This document shows positions 8,574-17,120 of a DNA stretch of 62,664 nucleotides, in pieces; the first letter of the stretch is position 1; each line of letters begins with the position of its first letter. This DNA comes from a virus: positions 1 to 62,664 of IMG/VR virus record IMGVR_UViG_3300050821_011855; one strand, written 5' to 3'. The translations under genes and the position numbers were made by a program. The notes under the pieces were generated by a model, which was given only the letters and a program-made list of their open reading frames with translations, made no database searches and was not told where the DNA came from.

Positions 8574-9476
8574 CTACTGCGGCAGGTTGTAACTGTACGA
8601 AAATTCGTAATCGTTGATGCCGGCGGTGCCGGGCGCCGTCGTGGGCGCGATCGTGCGGGCGGTGGCGTCCACTACGGCGCTCGTCGCAACGTCGTCGGTC
8701 ACCGCGCGCGACCACGCCGTGACGGCGCCGGTGACCGTGGTGATGACCTTCGTCGCCTTGACGATCGCGAAGTTGGTCACGCCGGGGCCGGTCGGAACGC
8801 CGAAGTCATTGGAGGGGCCGATGCCGACGGTGTTGCCGGTGCCGCTGCCGCTCGCGGCATAGGCGGACACGGTCGCGGAGGTCAGCGTCGCGTAGGCGTT
8901 CGCGCTCTTGACCGTGGCGCTCGCGTTCTGGATCAGGCTGATGTTCTCGGTGACCGCGTTGCCGTCCTGGTCGATCCCCACCAGCGCAAGATTCCCCGCA
9001 GTGATCGCGGTCGTGGTCGTCGTGCCGATGACGATTCGGACCTGGAGCTTGCGGGCCTGCGGGGGCTGCGCGGCGGTCGTCAGCGCCACGTTGCTCGGCG
9101 TGACCGCGTTGACCACTGTGGTGAGATCGGCCGGCAGCGGCGCCAGGAACACCACCTTCGACACCCGGACCTGCGCCGCGGAGATGGCCTTGACCGCAGC
9201 TTGGAATCCGGCGCCGCTGACGGCGCCATCGAGGGTCGCCGTCCCGGTGGCGTGGACGTTCGTTCCCGTGATCGGCCGCGGCGTCGTCGCCCCGATCGTC
9301 ATGTTGTCGATCAGACCCGGCGCGCTCGCCGTCGGCGCCGTGAACGGGAAGACGACGTCGCCCAGCGTCGAGCTGAAGAAGGTCGTGTTGCCCGCGAGAG
9401 CAGAGACCGTCGCGGCCAGGAGCGTGGTTGCGGCGGCGAGGAATAGCGCCCGGCGGGCGGCGGCGAGAATATTCAT
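8574..9476 (-). CDS. Structural protein with signal peptide, unrecognised
   Basis: 300 residues. MNILAAARRALFLAAATTLLAATVSALAG looks like a signal peptide. The body is Thr/Val/Ala-rich with alternating beta segments and ends NDYEFSYSYNLPQ. Position among head-tail connector genes, ATGA overlap with the neck gene before it and composition suggest a virion component (fibre or decoration), but a signal peptide here is unexpected. No family recognised. Confidence 0.6.
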   Translation of the reverse strand: MNILAAARRALFLAAATTLLAATVSALAGNTTFFSSTLGDVVFPFTAPTASAPGLIDNMTIGATTPRPITGTNVHATGTATLDGAVSGAGFQAAVKAISAAQVRVSKVVFLAPLPADLTTVVNAVTPSNVALTTAAQPPQARKLQVRIVIGTTTTTAITAGNLALVGIDQDGNAVTENISLIQNASATVKSANAYATLTSATVSAYAASGSGTGNTVGIGPSNDFGVPTGPGVTNFAIVKATKVITTVTGAVTAWSRAVTDDVATSAVVDATARTIAPTTAPGTAGINDYEFSYSYNLPQ

Positions 9477-10006
9477 GATGTCACCTCGTGGTCGACGGAG
9501 TTTAGCAGAAGCCCGGTCCAAACCAATGGCTTCGTTGGGGCACCAGCGAAGGATTCCCCGGCCGCCACGGCAGCCGCCGCGCGACCTACATCCCGTCCGG
9601 TCATGCCGACGCGATCAGGGAACCATTTCCGCAGCATCAACGTAATCGGCCGCAGCGGTGGGGCGTTCGTATTGATTATTGATTCCCGCAACTGTCCGGC
9701 GATTGCCGCACCCGCAATGTCCAACGCCTTTTCGGCGTCGTAGTCGTTTTCTTTCAGCAGGCCAGCGATGGCGGCGGGCCACTCGCCTTTCTTGGCGGCG
9801 ATCATGTTGCGGAAGAATGGACGCGGCGGAATACGCGCCTTTGGGGCGCCAAATTCTTGGATAGCCGCCACCATCGCCACAGAGGTGCCGTTAGGGTAGC
9901 GCGCGCCCTCAAGTATGCCGACCCGCAGCGTCGCTGGCTTCGAGACCTTCGCCGCTATCGTGCGGAGGGCCGATTCGAATTTGCGCCCGCCGCTGATCGA
10001 GGCCAC
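9473..10006 (-). CDS. HK97 gp10-like neck/tail-completion protein
   Basis: 177 residues from a GTG start preceded by GAAGG; upstream extensions run over the previous gene and give arginine-rich nonsense. Contains VGILEGARYPNGTSVAMVA, IPPRPFFRNMI, and the C-terminal TKPLVWTGLLLNSVDHEV, matching phage proteins of the HK97 gp10/virion neck type that finish the head-tail joint. Starts 7 bases after the alanine-rich small gene and overlaps the next gene by ATGA. Confidence 0.75.
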   Translation of the reverse strand: MASISGGRKFESALRTIAAKVSKPATLRVGILEGARYPNGTSVAMVAAIQEFGAPKARIPPRPFFRNMIAAKKGEWPAAIAGLLKENDYDAEKALDIAGAAIAGQLRESIINTNAPPLRPITLMLRKWFPDRVGMTGRDVGRAAAAVAAGESFAGAPTKPLVWTGLLLNSVDHEVTS

Positions 10007-10013
10007 GGGTTGC

Positions 10014-10277
10014 TCAAGCCTTCGGAGGTAGGGACGCCGCGAGCTTGGTCGTCTCCGCAGCCACCGCAGCCGCCTGCGTGCCGATCGCCGCGCTGAGGTC
10101 GGCGATTTTCTTCGCCGCAGCCGCAACGGCGGTGGGGTTATTCGCAGCCAACGCGTCCGATAGCGCCTGGACTTCCGCCTGGATCGCGGCGTCGTTGGCG
10201 GTGACGTTGGTCGCCAGCGCGTTCACGCTCGCGGCGAGAGAGGTCACTGCGGCATTGAGGTCGTCGAGTGCGGTCAT
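10014..10277 (-). CDS. Alanine-rich coiled-coil protein
   Basis: 87 residues from the internal ATG (MTALDDLNAAVTSLAA). Almost entirely helical, with heptad-like Ala/Leu/Ile spacing over the full length, so probably a coiled coil. Similar small proteins accompany neck genes in phages, but I cannot assign a function. Confidence 0.6.
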   Translation of the reverse strand: MTALDDLNAAVTSLAASVNALATNVTANDAAIQAEVQALSDALAANNPTAVAAAAKKIADLSAAIGTQAAAVAAETTKLAASLPPKA

Positions 10278-10346
10278 GATCTTGGCTCCTATGGTTAGCA
10301 GTCGGTTCAGCTTTTTCTCGCCCGCTGGCCACTGAGACATGCGGGC

Positions 10347-10556
10347 CTACTTCTTCGCGACGATCCGCGCGATGTTCTCCGCGTGAACGTGAATCCGGGC
10401 TGCGGACATCGTGAGATCAGCCGCAGTCGGTTCCGGCCGCTCCGCGCCGATGCGCTCCTTCGCCTTGTACGCCTCCCACTCGGCGAGCATCGGCGCCGCC
10501 CGCTCCTTGAACTCCATCAGGTCGCGGACCTGCCGCATGATCGTGTCGATGTCCAT
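10347..10556 (-). CDS. Small helical phage protein
   Basis: 69 residues, charged and helical (MDIDTIMRQVRDLMEFKERA). Preceded by an AAGGAG-like ribosome-binding site and 19 bases downstream of the connector gene. Function unknown. Confidence 0.6.
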   Translation of the reverse strand: MDIDTIMRQVRDLMEFKERAAPMLAEWEAYKAKERIGAERPEPTAADLTMSAARIHVHAENIARIVAKK

Positions 10557-10575
10557 TTCGTTTGCTCCTTGAGTT

Positions 10576-11052
10576 TCACCACGAGCGGCGGCCGAAGCCT
10601 GGGAAGACGTAGGACGCCGCCGCGGCGCGGCGCGCGCGCTGCGGACCGCCGATGTAGAATCCTGTGCGGAACTGCGCCGTGGCCGCTACGTAGGCCGCCC
10701 CCCACGATGTCTGGTTATACCACTGTAGCGAGGGGCTTCCTGCGTTGCTCTCGTACTCTGCCTGCACCGAGACGGAACCCTGAGTCGCCGAGCTGATGCG
10801 ACCGACGATGGCCGGTGGCGGCATGGTCCCGGTCGACGATGGGTTGTCCTGAGCATCGCGAGGGGACCACAGATAAGCGATGTGCGCCGTCAGCAGATTG
10901 AGCAGCTTCGGCGCCTGTGGCAGCGCGGCCGGCCAGCCGGAGTTGTCGAAGTAAAGCGTGGCGAAGTCGAAGAACGCTGCGGCCTGCGTCGGGTTAACGT
11001 TCGCGTATCCCGTCAGGGCGACCCACGCGTTGTAGTCGAACGTGACCGCCAT
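10576..11052 (-). CDS. DUF4054 head-tail connector protein
   Basis: 158 residues. Matches the DUF4054 adaptor family: ATLYFDNSGWP near residue 35, LLNLLTAHIAYL, GRISSATQGSVSVQAEY and WYNQTSWGAAYVAATAQFRT. These proteins form the ring that connects portal to tail. Located directly downstream of the capsid and two small genes, the usual place. Confidence 0.8.
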   Translation of the reverse strand: MAVTFDYNAWVALTGYANVNPTQAAAFFDFATLYFDNSGWPAALPQAPKLLNLLTAHIAYLWSPRDAQDNPSSTGTMPPPAIVGRISSATQGSVSVQAEYESNAGSPSLQWYNQTSWGAAYVAATAQFRTGFYIGGPQRARRAAAASYVFPGFGRRSW

Positions 11053-11069
11053 CGGACCTCACGATCGCG

Positions 11070-11603
11070 TCACGCCGCGGTATCGAGATCGGTCGGGCCT
11101 CTGGTACCGAAGACCTTCAAAGGGAAGCCCTTGAGCGGCTGATCGACTCGCGGATCTTTGATCGGCTCGTTCGGGCGCGCCGGCATCATCGGGGAAAGAT
11201 CGCTCTTCACGTCGCGCTTCTCCCGAGCTTTTGCCTTGACGTCCGCCCCCTTCTCGGAAGCAAAGATGAGACCGCTCTCCAGCGCAGGAAAACCCGCATA
11301 CTGCGTCTTCCATTCGTCCCAGAACTCCTTCGGGATACCGAACGTCAGCGCACAGCCATCCTGCATCTGGGGACGCTCATGATAGCCCTCGGGCGGCATA
11401 ATGGGGTAGGCCGTCCCATTGATGGTGTAAATCTTGCCGACCTTGCGGGACTGCTTCTCCATGAAGTAGCCGCCCCTGCCGTCGGGAACGCGGACCTCGC
11501 TGAATTTACTGAGCTGGAGTTCCAGTGCATGCTCCAACTTCGAGGCCACGATCACCTTCGCGCCTGCGGCGCTCGCCTTCGCGGCGGTGGGGGCGGGTGC
11601 CAT
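11070..11603 (-). CDS. Phage protein downstream of capsid, unknown
   Basis: 177 residues starting MAPAPTAAKASAAGAKVIVA. Contains YTINGTAYPIMPPEGYH and LTFGIPKEFWDEWKTQY. The FW-x-EW-K motif is shared with the 82-residue gene just upstream (DFWREWKEQHKE), so the two may be related by duplication and divergence. One-base overlap (TGATG) with that gene. Structural role is likely from position only. Confidence 0.6.
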   Translation of the reverse strand: MAPAPTAAKASAAGAKVIVASKLEHALELQLSKFSEVRVPDGRGGYFMEKQSRKVGKIYTINGTAYPIMPPEGYHERPQMQDGCALTFGIPKEFWDEWKTQYAGFPALESGLIFASEKGADVKAKAREKRDVKSDLSPMMPARPNEPIKDPRVDQPLKGFPLKVFGTRGPTDLDTAA

Positions 11604-11851
11604 CACGCGTTCTCCTTCGGTTGTTCCGCGACCTCGTCGAGGTGTTCGAGCAAGATCGTTTCCTTGTGCTGCTCTTTCCACTCCCGCCAGAAGTCGGCGT
11701 CAAGCTGATTCTCGCCGGGAGTAATGACGTACGAGGCCTTAACCTGCGGCCCCGCCGAGAGCGCGGCCCGCATCGGGTCCGCCGGCAGCGAATGCCAAGT
11801 CTGCGCCACGAATGGGCTGCCGAGCCAGCTGATAACCTTGACCGTCGTCAT
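11603..11851 (-). CDS. Small phage protein downstream of capsid
   Basis: 82 residues (MTTVKVISWLGSPFVAQTWH). Ends with DFWREWKEQHKETILLEHLD, resembling a stretch of its downstream neighbour. Unrecognised family. 24 bases after the capsid stop. Confidence 0.6.
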   Translation of the reverse strand: MTTVKVISWLGSPFVAQTWHSLPADPMRAALSAGPQVKASYVITPGENQLDADFWREWKEQHKETILLEHLDEVAEQPKENA

Positions 11852-11875
11852 GTTCCCTCGCGGGCGATCCCGGCC

Positions 11876-12973
11876 TCAAATGCCGATCATCGTCACGACG
11901 CCGACGGGCATCCGGGTCAGTGTCCCCCATGTTCCCGACGTGAACTTCTGCGAGAAGGATGAGTTGCCGGGGACGATCCGGCCAGCGCGGAGCTTCTCGT
12001 TGAACGCCGCGTAGGCGACCTTTTGCCGAATGACCTCGTCGACCCTCAGCTGCATCACATTGCCGGCGGTCGAAAAGCCCTGGAAGTTGACTACGGTTTT
12101 CTTGCCGTACTGCGGCGCCGTCATGATCTTCAGGTTCGGATAGCCCTTCTTGATCAAATCGTCGGTGAACAAGCCGAAGCTGTTGGCGAAATGAAACGCC
12201 TGGTTCGATCCCGGGGATAGCGACAGCGTCATCGGGCTGTTTTCTTTGACGGTGCCCTGCGTCTGCTGAATCAGCGCCTGGATCAGCGCCAATGCATCGT
12301 TATAAACCTCGTTTGGCGTTGCGTTCGGCGAACCACCCGAAGTGAACCAAGTCGTGCCGCCGTTCGCCTTGACCGCCGGAGTCAGCGCCGCCGAGAGGAA
12401 CGGATTGTTGATGTAGCCATAGCACTGGAGTCCTTCCACGCCGAGGGCGTAGGTGAAGTTCTGGTAGCGGTTGAGCAGGTCGGCCGCCGTGGCCTGCAGT
12501 TCCGAGACGTAGGAAATCTTTGCGAGCCCCATCCGCTCGGTTTCGAGGTCGCCGTACTCGAGGAAGCATTGGAAGAGATATGCCTGGACCTGGGGCCAGT
12601 TGACGTTGAGGCCGGCGCGACCGCTCGTGGAGCGGTCGCCGTAAGTGGATACTTCGCCGGTCTCCTCGACGACTGGCAACATCCGGGTCTGGTCGGTCCA
12701 TGCGCCGATGCGGCGCTCCGTCAGAATCTCCGCAAAATCGAGCGGCGCATAGGCGACGCGGTAGACCTCGGGATCGATCGTGGTCGTGAGCAGAGCCGGG
12801 ATCGCAGCCGAGGGATCGGTCGAGAGCGCGGGCTGCGCGTCCAACGCGAGTTGCGGGTTCCGCTTCCACTCGTCGGGCAGATACATCTGCACGCTCGGCA
12901 GGGCGTAGAGCCCCGCTTCCTCGTGCATGGGGCGGTCAGCGAGCCACTGGCTGCGAGCCTCTTGCAGATTCAT
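11876..12973 (-). CDS. Major capsid protein, DUF2184 family
   Basis: 365 residues from the ATG preceded by GAGGAGATCGAC, a strong ribosome-binding site. Recognised by the DUF2184-type layout: N-terminal LPDEWKRNPQLALDAQPAL, a central AYLFQCFLEYGDLETERMGLA segment, and the C-terminal EKLRAGRIVPG and VVTMIGI. These are HK97-fold capsid proteins of phages that also have DUF1073 portals and DUF2213 proteases, both present here. Confidence 0.88.
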   Translation of the reverse strand: MNLQEARSQWLADRPMHEEAGLYALPSVQMYLPDEWKRNPQLALDAQPALSTDPSAAIPALLTTTIDPEVYRVAYAPLDFAEILTERRIGAWTDQTRMLPVVEETGEVSTYGDRSTSGRAGLNVNWPQVQAYLFQCFLEYGDLETERMGLAKISYVSELQATAADLLNRYQNFTYALGVEGLQCYGYINNPFLSAALTPAVKANGGTTWFTSGGSPNATPNEVYNDALALIQALIQQTQGTVKENSPMTLSLSPGSNQAFHFANSFGLFTDDLIKKGYPNLKIMTAPQYGKKTVVNFQGFSTAGNVMQLRVDEVIRQKVAYAAFNEKLRAGRIVPGNSSFSQKFTSGTWGTLTRMPVGVVTMIGI

Positions 12974-13019
12974 GTCGATCTCCTCATCCCTCAAGTGGTT
13001 CCGCAGCGCACGCTAATCA

Positions 13020-14006
13020 TCATCCGTAGGGATGGTCGGTGATCTTGACGATCTCGCCGGGTAGTCCGACGCTCGCTGCAAACCATTTCGTCTCCACCGC
13101 CACGCTCGCCGTAATCGTGGTCGACGCGACCACGGTGTTGTTGTCGACCACCATCGTCCCGCCGGACCCGCCGGCGCCAGTGAGGTTCTGCGTGATCGAG
13201 GTGCCGGCCACGACGTTCGTGCCGGTGAGCACGTCGCCCACTTGGAAGGTCCCGGTCGCGGTGCCGATGGTCAGCGTACCGTAGGTGCCCGACACCGTGG
13301 TCGAGGCCGCGCTCTGGTCGCCGACGCTGAGCAGATAGCGGCCGATGCCACCCGCCGCCTCGCCGGCGATCAGTGGCGTGACCTGGGAGACGACCTTGGA
13401 TCCCGTCGCGATGCCGGTGCCGGTGATGTTCGCGCCGGCGACGACCGTGCCGGAGCCGACTGCGGTAACGGTCAGGACGTCGTCAACGACAGAGCCGGTG
13501 ACCGAGAAAGTCGAGGCCGCGATCGAGGAGCCCGTCGCCGACGCGCCGCCGATGACGGTGCCGGCTGCGGCGAACTGCACCTTGCCGGTCTGGAGGTTGG
13601 CGAACGCCTTCATGGCGGCGCCGCCGAAGGGATCGGCGGTCTGCGCCTCGGTGGTTCCATCGTTGACGACGGCCCAGTCGCCGCCGGTGAAAAGTGTGCA
13701 CCCGAACCCAGGCGCGATTGTCATCCCGGCGAATGCCAGGTAGTTCGTGATGAGACCTTCCTTCTGGTTGCCGACGAACCCGGCCACCGGTCCCGCGCCG
13801 AAGTTCTTCGCGACCTTGGCAGTACCGGCAGGGTCGACCGGCGGATAAACCCACGCGAAACGACCGATGACGAGACCGTTCACGGAATCGGCGATGAGCC
13901 CTCCAGGACCCGCCGGAAACGCAAAGATCGGGTTCTGGGTAACACGGTCCCCTGCCACATAAAATGCAGGCTGGGCATACACCTGAGTCTGATATCCGCC
14001 GGGCAT
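13020..14006 (-). CDS. Capsid cement/decoration protein with two beta modules
   Basis: 328 residues, start preceded by GAGGAGACAAG. Residues 1-155 match Gp24-like structural cement proteins (NGLVIGRFAW, ITNYLAFAGMTIAPGFG, LQTGKVQFAAAGTVIGG). Residues about 168-239 and 240-300 are two tandem copies of the beta-rich module found in other virion proteins here (VLTVTAVGSGTVVAG; GTLTIGTATGTFQVGDVLTG). The C-terminal 28 residues (KWFAASVGLPGEIVKIT) return to the native fold, so the modules sit in a loop and could project from the capsid surface. Confidence 0.8.
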   Translation of the reverse strand: MPGGYQTQVYAQPAFYVAGDRVTQNPIFAFPAGPGGLIADSVNGLVIGRFAWVYPPVDPAGTAKVAKNFGAGPVAGFVGNQKEGLITNYLAFAGMTIAPGFGCTLFTGGDWAVVNDGTTEAQTADPFGGAAMKAFANLQTGKVQFAAAGTVIGGASATGSSIAASTFSVTGSVVDDVLTVTAVGSGTVVAGANITGTGIATGSKVVSQVTPLIAGEAAGGIGRYLLSVGDQSAASTTVSGTYGTLTIGTATGTFQVGDVLTGTNVVAGTSITQNLTGAGGSGGTMVVDNNTVVASTTITASVAVETKWFAASVGLPGEIVKITDHPYG

Positions 14007-14044
14007 GATCTTGTCTCCTCTAACCGTTCGTCGGCGTCAGGTCG

Positions 14045-15205
14045 TCAGGCCACCCGCGTGATGCGATCCGAGCCGGGGAAACGCGTAGCTAGGTCCTTCC
14101 TGTCGGATTCGTCCATGCCGAGCGTCGGGGACCGGCGCTCCGTCCGCTCGTTCGCCGGCGGCAGCATCTCGACCATCTGCTTGAGGCCGGCGCTGTTGAC
14201 GCCCTCGGTCTTCTTGCCGCGCGCCTTGAGCACGTGGCGGCGGACATCGTCGGCGGTGTCGAAGACGAGGTCGCTGCGCAGCTCGCCGATCAGCGGCTTC
14301 GCTTCGTCGAGCGCCATGCGGATTTCGCGTTCGTTCTGACGAATCTGCTTCGCCTGGGTTTCGAGGGCTTGCTTCAGATTGGCGTCTATCTCGTCCTTGG
14401 TGACCATCTTGTCCCTCGCTCCGCGCGCGCGGTCCTCGGCTTCCTTGGTCTCGCGCGCCCTGCGCTCCTCCTCAGACTCGTCGTTGGCGTAGTGGTGGTG
14501 GTGCTTGGCGTCCTTCGCGCCGGGGTGCCGGTCCTCGGCCTCCTTCTCGCGCCGGCGCCGCGCCTCTTCCTCTTCGCTCTCATCGCGGGCACCGTGGTAA
14601 TGGTGCACGTCGTAGCCATGGCGGTCGCCGACAGCCGGTTCCGGCATCATGCCCCTGAGGTGTTCGAGGTCGTCGTCGCTCATCCCCTTGCCGCGCAGCC
14701 AGTCCATCACGGCGTCGAAGGTCTTGCCCTTGTCGGCCTCGGAGAACTCCTTGCCCACTTCCTTCGGGATTCCGAGGTTCGACTGGCCGTGCGCCGCCGC
14801 CTCCATGGCGCGGTGCTGCTCCTCGGAGACGGACTCGTCGCCGCCCTCGTGCGGCTCCTCGAGCTTCTTGAGCGCGCCCTCGACGTGCTCGAGGCCGGCG
14901 TCCTTGGCGATCGTCTTGCCCTTCAGGAGCGGGCGCAACTTCGCGACGATCTCCGCCGCTTTGAAATTTTTGCTGTTGAGGCCCTGGAAGACCGGGAGGT
15001 AGTCGACCTTCGCGTCCATCGCCAGGAGCGGGTTGACCGCGCGCGCGGTGAGCCGGAGCGCCGCGGCGGCGAGTCGGGTCGGCTTCGTCGTCATGATGTT
15101 CTCCCGCGTGAGCAGCGCCTCGTCGAGACCGAAGAGCTTCATTGCTTCTCGCGGGGTCATCCCTTTGGCTTTGAGCGCCGCAACAACTGCCTTAGCTACG
15201 GTCAT
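14045..15205 (-). CDS. Scaffold-like protein (detached DUF2213 tail)
   Basis: 386 residues, highly charged. A helical N-terminus is followed by a histidine/glutamate/arginine-rich centre (HGYDVHHYHG, AKHHHHYANDESEEE) and a C-terminal block (TKDEIDANLKQAL, REIRMALDEAKPLIGELR, FDTADDVRRHVLKARG) like the C-terminal part of phage DUF2213 protease-scaffold proteins. The protease itself is a separate gene about 700 bases upstream. Role as assembly scaffold is inferred from composition and order. Confidence 0.65.
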   Translation of the reverse strand: MTVAKAVVAALKAKGMTPREAMKLFGLDEALLTRENIMTTKPTRLAAAALRLTARAVNPLLAMDAKVDYLPVFQGLNSKNFKAAEIVAKLRPLLKGKTIAKDAGLEHVEGALKKLEEPHEGGDESVSEEQHRAMEAAAHGQSNLGIPKEVGKEFSEADKGKTFDAVMDWLRGKGMSDDDLEHLRGMMPEPAVGDRHGYDVHHYHGARDESEEEEARRRREKEAEDRHPGAKDAKHHHHYANDESEEERRARETKEAEDRARGARDKMVTKDEIDANLKQALETQAKQIRQNEREIRMALDEAKPLIGELRSDLVFDTADDVRRHVLKARGKKTEGVNSAGLKQMVEMLPPANERTERRSPTLGMDESDRKDLATRFPGSDRITRVA

Positions 15206-15236
15206 CGCCCCTCGCGAGATTCGGCGTCCCGCGATG

Positions 15237-15265
15237 TTTACGACCTTTTCGCACTTTGCTACAAC
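15237..15265 (+). promoter_or_regulatory. Weak sigma70-like promoter
   Basis: TTTACG, 17-base spacer, TACAAC, in the gap between the scaffold gene and the small rightward gene at 15298. Each box has four of six consensus bases, so this is only a candidate. Confidence 0.25.
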
Positions 15266-15297
15266 TGCCCCAATGGGCTAACCAAGGAGATCGAAGC

Positions 15298-15492
15298 ATG
15301 TTCACCGTGCGCTACGACGCAGGAGAGATCGCGCTGACGCTCTCAGCACCGAGCATCGAGGCCGTGATGGAATTGGTCGAGCGTCATCTGAAATTCACGA
15401 TTCTGTGCCGACGTTCTACGGAAGGACTTCCGCAACCCGGCGCCGATCCTGCGCCACGGCCTGCGAGACGACCTCGGGCGCGTAAGCGATAA
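15298..15492 (+). CDS. Small rightward ORF antisense to HTH gene
   Basis: 64 residues from an ATG with an excellent ribosome-binding site (AAGGAGATCGAAGC). The N-terminal 40 residues (MFTVRYDAGEIALTLSAPSI) look like an ordinary small folded domain. The Pro/Arg-rich C-terminus runs antisense over the end of the leftward HTH gene. No family recognised; a rightward gene inside the leftward head operon is odd. Confidence 0.5.
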   Translation: MFTVRYDAGEIALTLSAPSIEAVMELVERHLKFTILCRRSTEGLPQPGADPAPRPARRPRARKR

Positions 15493-15643
15493 CGGCGAGC
15501 AGAATTTCGGCGGGCTTCTCAGGATGCCTTGAGCCCTGCTCCCACTTTCGGAGCGTGCTGACGCTGAAGCCGAACGTGGCGGCGAACCGCGTCTGGCTCA
15601 TCCCGAGCCGCTCGCGAATCTCGCGGACGCTGGACTCGGCCAT
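15416..15643 (-). CDS. XRE-family HTH protein
   Basis: 75 residues. IRERLGMSQTRFAATFGFSV with STLRKWEQGSRHPEKPAEIL is a classic XRE helix-turn-helix of the type found in HigA-like antitoxins and phage repressors. It overlaps the 94-residue gene upstream by one base. That pairing resembles a toxin-antitoxin or regulator pair, but the partner is not a recognised toxin. Its 3' end is antisense to a rightward ORF. Position between protease and scaffold genes is unusual for a regulator. Confidence 0.75.
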   Translation of the reverse strand: MAESSVREIRERLGMSQTRFAATFGFSVSTLRKWEQGSRHPEKPAEILLAVIAYAPEVVSQAVAQDRRRVAEVLP

Positions 15644-15927
15644 CAATTGGCCCTCAGCCGCAACATGTCCTCTAGCGTCCCTACCTCTACTGGCAGTGAG
15701 TAGCCGTGCCCGAGGATGTCGTTCGGGATCGGGTCGCCCAGGGCGAGCGCTACTGCCTCGTCGTTGGGTTCCTCGTCGCGCAGGCTGATGAAGTGACCCT
15801 GCGGCGCGATCGTCTTGAACACGTCGCCCTTGCGGAGGTCGACGAACTCGCGCTGCTCTGTCCAGCCATCGCCAGTCCAAATGATCGCGTGAAAGCGCAA
15901 CTCCTTCGGCGTCTTAGGCCACGGCAT
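15643..15927 (-). CDS. Small phage protein paired with HTH gene
   Basis: 94 residues from MPWPKTPKELRFHAIIWTGD. Contains LRKGDVFKTIAPQGHFISLR and DPIPNDILGHGYSL. Its start lies inside the end of the protease gene (14-base overlap) and its stop overlaps the HTH start. No family assigned. Confidence 0.65.
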   Translation of the reverse strand: MPWPKTPKELRFHAIIWTGDGWTEQREFVDLRKGDVFKTIAPQGHFISLRDEEPNDEAVALALGDPIPNDILGHGYSLPVEVGTLEDMLRLRAN

Positions 15928-17119
15928 TGAGCGCCTCCGCGATCGCGTCCCACTGGAGGTCCGCCAGCGAGTCGGCCACGACGACGTCGGGCCCCGCGCG
16001 GCCCTGCTCGACAAGCGCGACGTGGTTGACCCGGATGTTCCTCATCACCCCGTCGAAATCCTCGCCGTCCGCCGTGCGGCCCGGCGTCATGTCGGGGTCG
16101 TAGTGATAGCCCATCGAGAGCTGCTTCTTCTCGCTATTGTTGATCGCGTCGATGGCTTCCTTCGTCCAGACCGTCAGGCTGTTGTCGAGATAAGGGGGGC
16201 CGAAGGCGGCCTCCGTCCCGACCGAGCCGACCACGTCGTATTGCTTCGCGTCGTCCGCGCTCACCGGGATGTGCTTGCGGAGCAACTGGACGCCGTTGGA
16301 CGACGCCGCACCCTTCCGCAGCTCCTCGGGGTCGCGATAGAGCCGGTAGAGCTTATCCGGGTCGAGCCCCAGCTTATGCGTCCGCGTCTCCGGGTCCCAT
16401 CCTGGAATCTCGCTGCCCTTGTACGGGCCGACATTCGCTTTCGAGATGTGAACGCGCGCGACGCGCAGCCGTCCGTCCTGGTCCTCTTCGCGCCCGCCGA
16501 CCGGCTGGTCCGCGGCGAAGTCGGTGGCGAGGTCCCAGGGCATGTAGTCGTAGGCGAGGGCGGAGTCGGTCGCAGCATCGCCCGCCTCCGTATCGTATTC
16601 GTAGCGCGTGACATTCCCGTCCTTGTCGACGTCTATGTGAGGTTGACCCAGCGCGACTCGATCACCGGGCTTAAGAATTGTCCATCCTCCAGCAGGCCCA
16701 GCCGTTAGAACGAGCGTCGTCGTTTTGTTGGTTTGCAGCGCCCATGCCCACGCGACTTGTATGGCGCCAGTCATGTTAGTTCCGGCCGCCCGTTTGCGTG
16801 GCTTGAGTCCCTGTTTCGCAAGATTCCCCCTTCCCGTAATTTTGTAACCTTTTTTCTCACCTGATGGCTCGCCTCCACCTCCCGAGCCGAACTTGCCGTC
16901 AGTATCTCGCGGGTGATCGGATTCATTGAACTCCGCGTCGAAGCTGAACTCGGCCTCGTCCTCCGCATGCTCGTCCTCTTCGCGCTCCTCCGCGAAAAAC
17001 TGCCGCAGCCCCTCCTCCAGCCCGCGCCAGGCTTCCTCGTCCATGTCGTAGGCTTCGCCGCGACGGGATGCGCCAGCCGGGATGCCGCTGCTGGGGGCGA
17101 GAACGGGGACAGGTTGCAT
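15914..17119 (-). CDS. DUF2213 prohead protease
   Basis: 401 residues from the ATG after GGGGACCTGAA, 1 base after the upstream stop. The C-terminal half is DUF2213: RVARVHISKANVGPYKGSEI, DNSLTVWTKEAIDAIN, KKQLSMGYHYDPDMTPG, and MRNIRVNHVALVEQGRAGPD. The N-terminal half has an acidic helix and a linker FNESDHPRDTDGKFGSGGGG, then about 100 residues of beta-rich unrecognised sequence. HPRD-DGKFG linkers are common in modular phage head proteins. It would mature the capsid before packaging. Confidence 0.8.
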   Translation of the reverse strand: MQPVPVLAPSSGIPAGASRRGEAYDMDEEAWRGLEEGLRQFFAEEREEDEHAEDEAEFSFDAEFNESDHPRDTDGKFGSGGGGEPSGEKKGYKITGRGNLAKQGLKPRKRAAGTNMTGAIQVAWAWALQTNKTTTLVLTAGPAGGWTILKPGDRVALGQPHIDVDKDGNVTRYEYDTEAGDAATDSALAYDYMPWDLATDFAADQPVGGREEDQDGRLRVARVHISKANVGPYKGSEIPGWDPETRTHKLGLDPDKLYRLYRDPEELRKGAASSNGVQLLRKHIPVSADDAKQYDVVGSVGTEAAFGPPYLDNSLTVWTKEAIDAINNSEKKQLSMGYHYDPDMTPGRTADGEDFDGVMRNIRVNHVALVEQGRAGPDVVVADSLADLQWDAIAEALNAVA

Positions 17120-17120
17120 T

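Noticed and set aside
14234-15337. 367-residue rightward ORF opposite the scaffold gene
   Set aside because: Antisense shadow; Val/Leu/Arg repeats mirror the Asp/Glu/Lys-rich scaffold gene.
15416-15927. Toxin-antitoxin call for the HTH pair
   Set aside because: The HTH resembles HigA-type antitoxins but its partner has no recognisable toxin fold, and the gene order is inside a head operon.
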